From the NCBI GenBank assembly GCA_024529925.1, contig JAFEUB010001102.1:530001-594000 (forward strand): a DNA stretch of 64,000 bases, in the 5' to 3' direction. Position 1 is the first letter of the stretch. The number at the start of each line of letters is the position of its first letter. The position numbers were made by a program, and so were the translations under genes. Positions 22,647 through 33,869 of the stretch are shown here, one piece after another. Origin of the DNA: Ophthalmolycus amberensis. Lineage: Eukaryota > Chordata > Actinopteri > Perciformes > Zoarcidae. The notes under the pieces were generated by a model. It saw nothing but the letters and a program-made list of their open reading frames with translations, was not told the origin of the DNA and made no database searches.

Positions 22647-24711
22647 ATGGTCAGACATATGTTCTCTAATCTCCTGCTACTCTGGTCAGTCGGCCATGAC
22701 CTTTGTATAACTGGACTGACATATGACGAGCCGAAGGTAGGCTCAATATATATCATTGAAATTTTGTGTAATATCATTGCAATTGTTTTCTAAGTTTGGT
22801 TTCCATGGTTCACGATTTGATTATGATTAATGTTCCTTTCATTTCAAGGAGCAGTCCTGGAACAACCGCAGCCTCTATTCTGTCCCTCTGGGTTTGGATG
22901 TAAGGCTTAGGAGACTAGACCTGTCCAATAACTTCATCAGACAGCTGCACACACTTGCTTTGCCATACTTGGAGCAGCTGGACCTGAGCTCCAACCAGCT
23001 GGATCTCATCTCCGAGGGCGCTTTTGAAGACCTGGCTCGACTTGAGGAGTTGAATTTGTCCAGAAATGCGCTGAACGACAACATTGGCAGTAACGGCAAA
23101 GCCCTCCGATCCATCAGTCGGCTGAAGAGTTTGGACATATCAATGAACGACTTGAGTGACGATGCAGTGGAAGTGTATCTTCGAAACAAATCGTGTCTTG
23201 ATCAACTTACGATGACTGGTAATGCTTTAACAAGACTTTCACACAACTTGTTCAAAGAGAGTAAAGGTTTGAGGGCCATTACTATCGATGACAATCAGAT
23301 ATCGGTGATAGAACAGGGGACATTTGAACCATTGAGCCAATTAGAGGTGCTAAATTTGGCCAGAAATAACCTTGCGCATATCTGTGATTTTAAACTACAT
23401 CAAGTTAAATATCTGAATCTTAGTGGAAATTCAGTTGAGTTCTTTGTTACGCGTGAGGATGACCAGTTGTACAGGCTCGAAATTCTTGATCTGAGTCACA
23501 ACAAACTCCTTTATTTCCCAATTGTTCCAAAAATGAACAGTTTGAAGTATCTGCATTTACAGAATAATTTGGTCGGTGCCTTAAATTCAGAGGCTACAAT
23601 GGTATCGGAGGCCAATGCTCTTTATAGTGAGATTATGAGTGAGAAAACAGTTAGAAAAAATATCCTGCACTCAAACTGGAGGCTGATGCCACTGATTTAT
23701 ATTGACCTGAGCTATAACCACTTCAGGTCTTTCCCACTGGAGACTTTGAGCCGTCTTACATCATTAGAAACTCTGAATTTTAGTTTCAACTGTTTGCAAA
23801 AGATCACCTGGAACGTAAGAAATGACGACGAATCAGGATTCCGTCGGCAGCTTTTCTTTCCCTCCTTAAAGTACCTTAACCTGCAGAGTAACGGACTTGC
23901 ATACATTTCTCCACTTTTTCTCAAGGCGCTCACACAAATAGAAACATTAAATCTTCAAGACAATTCTGTGCAGCCTTGTGCCTCTATTGACCAATCAACA
24001 CAGCAGATGAATCTCAACGCCTCCTGCGTTGCCATTGGCCAGCTAAGGACGCTGAAACACCTCAATCTTAAAGAAAACAACATCAAAATGCTTCAACCAA
24101 ACACGTTTCTAAAAACCTCTTTGGTTTCTCTGAATCTTGCAAGAAATTCACATATGGTAGTGCGAAGGGACGCATTAGAGGGTGTGCAAAAGACTCTCCA
24201 GTCCTTGATCATCAGTGAAATCAACATGACCAGCTCTGATCTGTCTTTACCCTGCATGCCAGCGTTAACTGAGCTGAACATATCTAACAACCACCTCGAT
24301 GTGATTCCCAGCAGTTTGAGCTGCTCTCCTCTGACAGAAATAGACATAAGAAATAATAATTTTGAGTCTTTAAACAATTCTTTGATCCTTGCTTTATCGG
24401 AGCGCCTTAATCTTATGTATATAAGTGGAAACTATTTTAACTGTTGTGACAGTAAGTGGCTGATAATCCTACATGAGCTGAAGATGAAACTGCCTGATGT
24501 CAATGACGCCGTGTGCTTTACAAGCGATAGACACATTGCAATGACAGAGTATCTGAAAAACCCTTCAGGGTATTGTTTGTCTCATACAAAAGCACAGGAA
24601 ATTCACTTTGGAACAATGATCATCATTGTTTTATTCGTATCTGTAATATCGACAGTGCTCCTCATATTCACCAGGAAGGTGTGTTGCACACAGAGATCAT
24701 TCATAGTGTGA
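22647..24711 (+). CDS. lrrc32: GARP-type leucine-rich repeat receptor, two exons
   Basis: GARP anchors latent TGF-beta at the cell surface. Exons 22647-22736 and 22849-24711 join in phase (CCG AAG|GAG CAG) and give 650 residues (human 662). The first exon encodes a signal peptide (FSNLLLLWSV), with start at 22647 or at the second Met at 22659. About 20 LRRs follow, with LDLSNN, LNLSRN, LDLSHN, YIDLSYN and LNLQDN. The C-terminal cap reads NYFNCCDSKW...AVCF...GYC, followed by a membrane segment (about 618-640) and a short basic tail. The layout matches LRRC32, including two cysteines at about 209 (LAHICDFKL) and 345 (FSFNCLQ) that align with human C211 and C350. NRROS (LRRC33) is the main alternative, but those cysteine contexts and the locus favour GARP. 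The N-terminal cap lacks the usual paired cysteines. Confidence 0.9.
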
Positions 24712-24818
24712 TATGTTAAATCGGTTGTCATGGGTTTATTTTGGACATTGTTCTATCTACGCACATGGGTTACATCAAGTAAGCAACTCAAATACAACAG
24801 TGAGGAACTGGAGAGCAA

Positions 24819-24824
24819 AATAAA
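24819..24824 (+). promoter_or_regulatory. lrrc32: Putative lrrc32 poly(A) signal (AATAAA)
   Basis: A canonical hexamer 108 bases after the stop codon, implying a very short 3' UTR unless later signals are used. Confidence 0.5.
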
Positions 24825-26624
24825 GTCACTGAAATTTATTTGAGCTTCATTTTGCGTGACTTTTAGTTCATACAATTCAGTAAAATCTTCATCGTCTAAC
24901 ACAATTCTTTTCTCATCTCCATTCAAAGCTTTCTCTTATGGCTCCTACTGCACATTATTCATCTTGTAGAACATGCATCACGCTGTGTGACCTGTCCAGC
25001 CAAATAGTTGTGATTAAAATTGACTCCCAGGGTGTTTGGTTACGATATGTGTGCCAAATCGCTAATCGGGCGGAGAATTTTTGCCCATCCTTCATTGTGA
25101 AACGTTTGCAAGCAACTAAAAGTTGAGCCTTGGCTCAATCCTTTATGACGTCTCTGAGGCCTTGCACAACGTTCCCAGAATTTGAACTCCTGAACAATTC
25201 AATAAAACGCCAATAAGAGACCAGGTACACTTTAATATATTTCACTTTCTCCATCTGTTTGTGTTTTGTTATGTATAATCGGCTCTGGCCCTGGTAATGA
25301 AATACAATGTGATATCAGTTATGCTGAACATAATAATAAAACTGCTGTACCTAATAACCAGAATATGTTGAGAGTATTCATTTTAGAGTACAAGTACACC
25401 TTTTCTATGCCTGCAAAATAAGTCACTGTAGTTCGGTGAGGATGAATTGTGAATTTCTGTTTTTAGTTGAGCAACTATGGTAGCCTGAGGCTGTTTTTGT
25501 TTGTAACCACTGCAAATTTGAATAAAAATATATTGAAGAAATAGAGGTTAAACTAACAACACATGAACAATCTTTGAATTTCATCCCACAGTGCTGCTCC
25601 ACAGACGATGAGGTGGCCTGATAGTCTGGTGAAAAATGTCCAAAAGCCTATTGACATGTTGCAGTGTCAAATTAATCAGTAATTCTAAGGGTTTTATTAC
25701 ACTCTGAAATAAAATAGCTCAAGGTTCACTGGGGAGAAACTGCTGTTGCAGGAGGATATCCTGTTAAGCAATCCTCTTATTGTCTTCTCATGACACCTCC
25801 TTCTGCGTTGAAACTGATACAAAGCGTCATTTTGCAATTCTCGTGCCCATTTCCACTTTGTCCAGCGGGTACAGCCAGGGCTGCGATGCCAGCGTATAAG
25901 TGCCAGAAGAGCCAGGATGCCTATCAATCTGCCTCTTGAGCAATATAAACTGTAGGAAATGTCTTTGTTGCCCCACCCACAAGATTTTGGTACTAGATCA
26001 AGTAGCAGCTTGACAAGTTCAAGCAAAGAGCACTGGGAGAAAAGAACACTGTGTGGTTAGTATTAGGTGTAAAACCATAGGAATGCAAGTAGCAAATTAC
26101 ATTCATTCTTCTACTTGGTGGTTAATGGTAGCTGGCATGTAGACATTAGCAGCAGCTTGTTTGTTAGCACATAGAGAGCAAGTATTAAAAACTATTGCTG
26201 TCACACTCACTTAAACTGTATTTCCAGTAAAGCCCATCCACAAGTAAAGGATTGTCATCATTGCCCAGTTATAAGCCTGAGACTTTGGAAGTGTTTCTTA
26301 ATAAGGGTCATTTGTATCTTACATCAAATGTAGCATAAGCCACTGGCATTGCCATTAATGTTTCACATATCTTGTTAAAATCTGAGTGAAATCCGTTCTT
26401 CTGTAAACCCATCCCTTGATAAAGTTACTATCTAAGCATCTAGCTGTTTGTTCTGCTCTCGTTTTCTTTTTTGTGCTGTTCATAAATCTGCTGACCTGGA
26501 ATTGCAGTTTTCTTAACAAATGCATTGTGCTCCTCTACCAATGTGGGCACGGTCCATAATGCAGTAATCCTCATAACAATATTATTTACAATGCACATGC
26601 AACTTCTTTGAATGCATCAGTACA

Positions 26625-27080
26625 CACTTCAAGGTTCAAGGTAAATCTATTGTCATTCTACAACACAGGGTTGCACAACAAAATGCAGTTGAAGTCCCTT
26701 TATGCTACATACGTAAAACTAAAAATGCAAAACAATTTGTTATGGTGCAGTGAGGTGGATAAGTTGATGAGTCTCACAGGAAGTCACTCTGTAGTCTGGT
26801 TATAAAGCAGCTGATACTTCTGTTTCTCTTGCCAGACGGCAGCAGGGTGAACAGGCTGTGGCTGTGGTGGGTTTTGTCTTTTAATATCCTCTGAGCTCTT
26901 TGCAGGCACCTCTTCTCATCAATATCACTGATTCTCAGTATGGGTAGCAAAGATGTTCTGGGAGGTTTTATCTATCGCTGTAGAGCCCTCCTGTCCTGGG
27001 CCGTGCACATCCCATACCACTTTGTAATGTTCCCAATCAAAATGTTTGATATGGCTCCTCTGTACAAGTTAACAAGAACT
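26625..27080. repeat. Dispersed fish repeat (LINE/SINE-like fragment)
   Basis: The stretch contains 'aaggttcaaggtaaatctattgtcattctacaacac', 'agacggcagcagggtgaacaggctgtggctgtggtggg' and 'ctgtagagccctcctgtcctgggc'. I recognise these as pieces of abundant fish repeats. There is no intact reading frame. Family and ends are not certain. Confidence 0.5.
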
Positions 27081-27122
27081 TGAGACGGAGATTTTGCCTT
27101 CTTAAGTTTCCTTAAAAATACA

Positions 27123-27416
27123 GTCCCTAAATAAACCAATCAAATAAAAATAGGTACGGCCAACATTAGTTCAGCATATCTGATGAATAATGTGTTGTTG
27201 TTTTTTTCACCAGGATGGAGATGTGTGATGACATCTTAAATGTGACCCATGACATGACATTTCATCTAGTTTACGCATTCAACCATGTGGGTACTTTAGG
27301 TTACAACCCCAAATGGCACAAATCATGCAAGTAACGATATGTTACATCACCTTCATCAGATATGCTGAACTAATGTTGGCCGTACTTATTTTTATTTGAT
27401 TGGTTTATTTAGGGAC
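27123..27416. mobile_element. MITE-like element with 65-bp inverted arms
   Basis: The left arm 27123-27187 ('gtccctaaataaaccaatc...atctgatgaa') is repeated inverted at 27352-27416 with only about one mismatch, around a 164-bp centre. No transposase is present. The right arm runs directly into 'acagtgcacatta...aaatgtgcgttagcc', another common fish repeat motif, so the left arm could instead be an inverted copy of part of a larger element. Confidence 0.75.
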
Positions 27417-27774
27417 AGTGCACATTATTGAAACATTCCTGTAAATGTGCGTTAGCCAAGAAGCTATTTTTCATCTGTAGTCCCTTGACAGATGTTACAA
27501 ATTCACATTGGCTTAACTTTAGGATCCTACACTGTTTTTGAATAAATTAAAATGTAAAGTTTGAGAATAGGTTGAGATCGTTTGGACCCCGAGACATCTA
27601 ATCATTGGCTTTACCAGATAAAGATAAACTCAGAGCGCCAGCTATGCTTAAATGCAACATTTAACGTTTTAATTAAAATGGAGGATTGTTTTAGATACGA
27701 CAGTTTGCATTACATTACACTTTGTATGATTCTTGGTACACCGGTCTGGCACCGGTCCCTTTAACGTTTCCAAC

Positions 27775-27813
27775 ATGGCGGGTGCTGGCTCGTCAACGTC
27801 TGTCGGAGGCTGA
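27775..27813 (+). other. Upstream ORF in the Tudor-gene leader
   Basis: ATG GCG GGT ... GGC TGA encodes 12 residues (MAGAGSSTSVGG). The context 'caacatggcgg' resembles a YY1-type initiator motif, often found near vertebrate transcription starts, so it may mark the promoter rather than be translated. A second short frame (27885-27935, 16 residues) follows. Confidence 0.35.
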
Positions 27814-28042
27814 AGAAGAAGGAGCGGGACACGTTTCACCCACAACCGCGGCTGGAATTAGAAACCATCGAGGACGAGAAGAACATGAACCCCCAGTGTC
27901 CGAAACCTAACGCTGTGAAAACTGGTAATAGCTAACAACGTCATTGACATTTTGAGCCTAGCTAACACTAGCTACACAATTAGCTAGCTAGCGTTAGCCA
28001 CCAGACGTGCAGCCCGGCGGCTCCAGTCCGTCGCAGACGACC

Positions 28043-31000
28043 ATGACTCCTCAGCCGCAGCCCTTCGTGATCACCCAGAAAGTGCATTTAACTTTCAAAC
28101 TCTTCATGCTGGAGATTGCCCGGAATACACTCGAACAAGAACTTGTGAACCTCACCAACAAGGTAAGTTAATGTTAGCACCAGTTCCACATCTTCAGGTT
28201 ATCAGCACCTGTAGATTAATTGAAGCAGCTCGTGCACAAGCCACATGGTCAAACCCTGCTAACGTTACCCATAAATGTACTTCGTTGACTGATATTGCAA
28301 CATTGTAATGAAACAAAGCACTGATGAAAATTGCACGCAAGTGTTGCCATAGCTACACTCAAGTCTATTTTCAGTATTGTTGAATACTTGTCCAACTAAT
28401 TGACGAGTGTTAGCTTAATGTATGTTCGTGTAACATGTCAGAAATTAAGGCCGTTAATGAGTTGTCACCGTTTCTCAGAGCCCAAGTTTGTTGGTTATTA
28501 AATTGTCATTTGATTACCAGAAATGTGTAACTAATTATGTTTAAATTCAAATTGAACATATGTATTTTTTGCTTACGAAATCACTTGTTTCCCTTTCCCC
28601 TCAGGCCTATGAAGACTTTCAAGGTTTCTTGAATTCAACTGTTCCCACTGTTACTGTGTTCAGTGGTCTGGTTCAGTCTTTGGATGCAAAATATCAAACT
28701 ATTGAGAAGCTCACCGGTTTATTAAAAGACCTCGCAGTTGGTGGTAAGTCAAGAATTAATCAAACAATTTAAGCTGCTCCTGTGACATCCTGTATTCACC
28801 ATTAATCAGAATTACAATAATAATATAATGAAAAATAATATAACCCAATTTAGATAAGTTAAAAACAGCCATAGCTAAAAATCAACCAGGATTTGACTAG
28901 ATTTCTGAATTGAGGATCAAGCTTCAAAGTACAATTAATTCCAAATGCATGTTGCAAAGAATCTAAAAGTCCTGTCAGCAGGTGTTATGTGTTCCAGCTC
29001 TCCAGCCAATAAGTGACATCGGATATAAGTTTAATTTCTGGAGAGGCCTTTCATGAATACATAAAAACAAATGCTGGTCTCTTCTAATGGAACGAGAAGG
29101 CCAACCCACCTTTTGATAAAGAATACAGTTTGATTTAACTCTTTTTTTGCTTTTCCCATCTCTGCAGAGCCACACGTTTGTGTCCAGCTTTCTGTCAGAA
29201 ATGGAGTGAGAGCAAATCAGCTCCAGCCACTCGGAGGCAAAAAGACCCGAACGACCGATGTTCTCAAGTTTGGGCCTATGTTGCAGAACTCGCTCATGGC
29301 GAGCTCCATAGCCAAAGCAGTCCAGGTGCTTGGAGCCAGGCTGTCCCACCAGCAGTTAAAATATTTCCTCATCTCCCAGCCTGCAGCGGTCCAGCAGGAC
29401 GACGTGTCATGCGGCCTCTCGTCCCGCTACAACAGCGCCGCTGCGACTTTGAGCTCATCCCCTCGCTCACATGCTGAAGAAAAAGAACACTCTGTTATTT
29501 CTGAGGAGAAACGCCCATCAGATGCTGCAATTCTTCCACCTGCGATTACTGAGAGACCCGAGAATAACCCAGAGAGGCCAACCCTACTACTGCCTCCCAT
29601 ACAAGCTATACTCCCAGAGATCTGTAACCCTAAACCAATGAAAATACCCCCGCTAATGAGCTGGGGATATGAGGAAGATGTCCAGGTGCAACACCAAAAA
29701 CAAACATCCTCTCAGCTGCTTCACTTCCTCAGAGCAAACGCTAAAAGCATGGGTGCACTAGAGGTCACTGTCATGGAGCGCAGTAAGAGTATGTGCACGT
29801 CAAGTTTGCCACAGGGGCCTACCATCAAAACACAAAGCTACCAATTCAGACACGTTGTGGCCGACGATCTGATCGATGCACTAGCGCCGAAAACATTATG
29901 TGCAGACTTTGAAAACCAAGTCCCAGTCTTCAGAGTAAAGGGAGTGGAATCGAGTGGCTCTCTGACCTACGCTTGTGTGATCGCAACAAAGACTGAATTG
30001 TGGGATGTTGGAGACATCGTCACAGAGGTGGGACATGGAGAGCCTGAAGCTCACCCCGTGGATAATAAAACGGCTCAAGAGGACTCCTGTCTAAACATCC
30101 AGTGGAAAACCCAACCTCTGCAATGCACAGAACCTGAACCAGCGATTAACTGCATTACCATTCCTGAGTTCCAGATCCGGAGGTTTGAAGAGGCTGAAGT
30201 TGTGGTGTCTCATATTGTCAGCCCAGGTAACTTTCACGTACAACACAGTGGACTCCATCATGACGCTGCAGGCCCTATTCGCAGAGTAAGTCCTTCAGCA
30301 TGGATTCTAATCTCTTGTCTGCTTTTTCTCAGCTTTTCTTAACCCTCACTGATTCCCTGATCACATTAACAGAACGTAGAGAGAGCCACTTCTCCCTTTT
30401 TTTTTGTTCATTACTGCTTTCTTTGCAGATTTTTTTTATTATTTTTTCTCTTTTTTAATAATCCACATGTTTCTGGTTGTCGTTATTTCTTTCTCATTTG
30501 CAGCAGCTGGAATGCCAGTAGTTCATATGCCGTGCAGAGCTGCATTCCAGACATAGGAACTAAAGTAATGGGTTGGTTCCCTAAGCAAGAACAATGGTGC
30601 AGGGCTCAGGTGACGAAGATATGCGGAGTAAGCGGAGGTGCGTCCCGTTTTGTCTATTGGAATGGTTTTGCAAATGCGTACCTCTAGGTGGTAGCAGTGT
30701 CACTTTGCTCGCCTGCAGCCACTTGGGAATTCCTTCCTGGATATTTTTTATTTTATGCTCTCTTGTCTCTTTTGGATGTCAGATAATAATGCCGCTGACG
30801 GTGCTGGGAGTTGGACTTCCATCAAGGTGGAGGTGAAGAAGCTGGACTACGGCGACACAGCCTGCCTGTCACTGTTGAACATCAAAGAGCTGACTCCAGA
30901 AATGGCCGTCCTACCGCTGCAGGCTGTCGAGGTCTCGCTGGCAAATGTGAGCGGTTCCCTCCTGATAATGTTTGGCACACGTAGCGAGAGTACCGGCAGC

Positions 31001-33869
31001 GTTGGGAGGGTTGAGTTCGAAATGTTTTCCGTTTACAGCGGCGTGATATTGGAAAAGAAACGGACATTGCAACCTTTCAAAGTAAATGCATCAGTGTGGT
31101 TCACTTTGAGAGCAAATGAAGAGGTTTGATCTATAAAAAAAATGTTGTGCTCTTTTAACCAATTGTGTGCGCTAGTAAATAATTTATTCTGAAACACATT
31201 GGGTGTATAGATATGACTGGTGATGACACACCCGCGAGCCAACCAACAGCAGGGAAATGCCCAAGCTGGGGAGAGAATCTGTCTCTGACCCGCTGAGTTG
31301 AGTCCGCCGAGCAGATGCACACACCACCGGTTGAGAAGTGTAACAATATATACGGTTCCTTATGAAACTGGCGGTCCTGCCTAGACTTTAGGTTTATTAC
31401 TGGGACACACTGGATTTAGGGCTGAGCACGTCTCAGGATGTGACTATTGCGCATGCACACGCTGCAGTGTGGACGCTGCAATGATTTATCGTGCAGCTCT
31501 ACTTCTGATGCTATTACTAATGTTAAAAGACACAGTCAGCTACCTAATCCAACTATCACAATATTAAAGTAATTTAACTTTCTGTTACTTTTCATCACAG
31601 TGCAAGTTATGCCTTCTAGCTGTGGAAATGTAATTTGGCACATTAGTGTTGCCTCATGTTACTTGGAGCAGTATCCGTATACTGTTACATTAAATTAACT
31701 TCCATGCAAATGTCCCCGTTGGTCCTGTGTTACGTTTGCTGGACCAGACATTTAAAATAGATTCGCTCATTGCCTACCAACGTCTTTTAACTCTGGGATG
31801 CCTCTCGACATGTGATTACTTGCATTGTTTGGTGTTGTTGTTTAGTCTTTTCTACTTCAAATATACAATATTAGTGAAATTACACTATGTGAAATAGTGC
31901 TAAAAGTCCCCATTTTTACTGAATGTATCTATAATCTTTCTTTTCTGTAACTCTAATGCAGTGGTTCTCAAAACTTTTTCTGTCGCGCCCCACTTTGGAG
32001 GAAGAAAAAATGTTCATGCCCCACCGCCCCAACAAAATAGAAACAAAATGGTCTATGTTGACTTTTTATTGAAATAACATTTTGTGACTCCTCCAGCTGT
32101 GTTTTTTCAAATAATAGAATAAAGAAAATTGCAATCACTTTTAAGTGAACCAGATTGCTTGTTTACCGTGGAGCATTTTGACGTGTACTACCGAGCAGTT
32201 TACAATACAGCTGGTTTCCGAGACAAATCTTTGTAGCGCTGCAAATTAATGAGGCAGATGTTTGTGATGTTGTCATGAGGTGAAAAAACACAATGTGGAC
32301 AATAACGCATCAGAGGCAACAAGAAAAGCAAAGCCATAAAATTAAGAATTCAACCAGCCAAGAACACAGATGTGTCAAGTTGAGTTCATTTGAGTTTGGC
32401 TGGAGGTCACCAGTTAACAGGGTCCCTTCTTAAACCGTAACCCTGCTCTGCTATGCCCCGCCCTCAGTCACTAAGTCATAATAATGAGATAGTATCTCAT
32501 TATTATGAGATACTAACTCATTATTATGAGATGCTAAGTCATTATTATGAGATAGTATCTCATTATAATGACTTGCAGGATCTGTATTTTTTCCTCACAG
32601 TGGCGGAAATGGGCTTCCATACCTTTCGCCATGTATTTATTAATTACTTTAAAAAAAAAGAAATCTGCATTTCCCCCTGCGCCCCACCTGTAATACCACC
32701 ACGCCCCACAGTTTGAGAACCACTGCTCTAATGGAACACAGTGGCCTTTTTTCGGTGTCCTAATTACATCACGCAGTTCAATGCATTCCGTCACTCGGAC
32801 TGGTGTGCAGATTTTCAATCAAATGTGGCTTTATTGGCATGAAAGTTTCCAAAAAAACAGCTAGGCCAAAGCATCAAAATAATATTAATATGAATAATAA
32901 CATAACATTATTGCAGATTATCCCTCTCAGATTTGCATACGTGAAAATGTTTAAAATCCTGTGCTCTGCTGTGAGAGTGTACACTCAGTTACAGTACTGG
33001 CGTTTGTCCACATGATTAGTCACAGCCTTATCTATTGGGCAAAGGAAATAAGTTATCTAAGTTCACGGTATTTATTGCTTCTTTCCTTCCCCCTAGGTGA
33101 CGCCTGTGAATGGCAGTGGGTGGTCCGAGGAGGCAGTGGGCTGGTTCAAAGCAATGGTGCACAAGAGAACGCTCTATGCCAGACTGTACCCACAGGGGCC
33201 CAAAGTTACAGTCGAGCTGTTCCTGGAAAAGGGAAAGCTCGGAGCAATGAGGTAATTAATTAGGAAGCAATCAGTTAATTGTGAATTATACATTTAGAAT
33301 TAACAAGTATGCCCCTTACGTAATATTTTATTTTACTCTGTAAATTGCTGCTGCTACAAACTAATTTCCCTGAGGATGAATAAAGTTTATATCTATCTTA
33401 CCGTAGTTGTATTTTACCTGTTAACGTTGTACAAATGAAATGTTTTGTTGCATTAGGAAGTATTACAGGGACTGAAAAATGCTTGTGTTGGCCTTATAAT
33501 GTGTATATACTGTACGGTCATGAGGACAATACGACACAATATCTTAACTGCACAATGGTGTTGTATAAATTTCAGGAGGGGTGCATCACTGTCTTTGAGA
33601 CTGGCCCAGAACGGACATGCAAAACATAGCAAGCTGAAGAATGTTGGCCTCGTGAAAAGAAGTAAGTTGACTTACAGTTTGGAGATTGTTTACCCCAATT
33701 TGTGCATCTACAGTAGGTGGCAGTGTCTCCTCTGTATGACCAGAACAGCACTCGTTTTCACTCCAAATCTTGTGTTTTGCTTTTTTCTTTAGGCACAATT
33801 CAACTTAACAAGGAGAAACAGGAGTGGGAGAAGTACCTCATCTCGTGCTATACTCGAAGTAAGAAGTAA
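28043..33869 (+). CDS. Tudor-domain protein, eight exons, identity not known
   Basis: Exons: 28043-28162, 28605-28743, 29168-30285, 30504-30637, 30783-30946, 33097-33251, 33576-33661, 33793-33869; about 664 residues. I do not recognise the gene. The N-terminal 85 residues are helical, and a long low-complexity middle (exon 3) follows. The C-terminal third is an extended Tudor domain: VVVSHIVSPGNFHVQ, GTKVMGWF, QWCRAQVTKI, KKLDYGDTACLSLLNIKEL, PLQAVEVSLANVTP and GWSEEAVGWF. Such domains bind symmetrically dimethylated arginines, typically in Piwi/piRNA granules of germ cells. Seven junctions were examined and six agree in phase. Exon 3 to exon 4 does not: the perfect donor at 30286 gives phase 0, but the Tudor frame in exon 4 needs two bases from exon 3. 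A poly(A) signal is at 34570-34575. A pseudogene or assembly error is possible. Confidence 0.75.
30286..30503 (+). other. Intron with phase conflict in the Tudor gene
   Basis: Donor AGA|gtaagt and acceptor ctcatttgcag look strong. Joining them puts exon 4 into a frame that stops at CAG TAG. The Tudor frame (SWNASSYAVQSC...GTKVMGWF) starts one base later than a codon boundary. An acceptor at 30537 (gtgcag|AGC) would restore the frame but has a weak pyrimidine tract and shortens the domain. Confidence 0.6.
31959..32725. mobile_element. Non-autonomous hAT transposon with perfect 8-bp duplication
   Basis: The ends are 'cagtggttctcaaa' and 'tttgagaaccactg', perfect inverted repeats continuing into imperfect pairing around a GCCCCAC motif. 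Identical flanks ctctaatg at 31951-31958 and 32726-32733 are an exact 8-bp target duplication, the hAT signature. It is 767 bp long with no transposase frame, and sits in intron 5 of the Tudor gene. It contains the 21-bp palindromic array at 32475-32573. Confidence 0.9.
32475..32573. repeat. 21-bp array of small palindromes
   Basis: Units of the type 'cattattatgagatnntanct' repeat with a 21-bp period about four to five times. Each unit contains the near-palindrome TCTCATTATTATGAGA, so the array can fold in many registers. It lies wholly inside the hAT element. Confidence 0.85.

Larger units (their letters stand above)
24712..27773. other. Intergenic region between lrrc32 and the Tudor gene
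   Basis: AATAAA at 24819-24824 probably ends lrrc32. The rest shows no supported exon. It holds a dispersed repeat at about 26625-27080 and a long inverted repeat at 27123-27416. Confidence 0.7.

Noticed and set aside
32475..32573. Direct repeats of 21 bp considered as a CRISPR array
   Set aside because: The units are contiguous without unique spacers, sit inside a hAT transposon and occur in a vertebrate genome.
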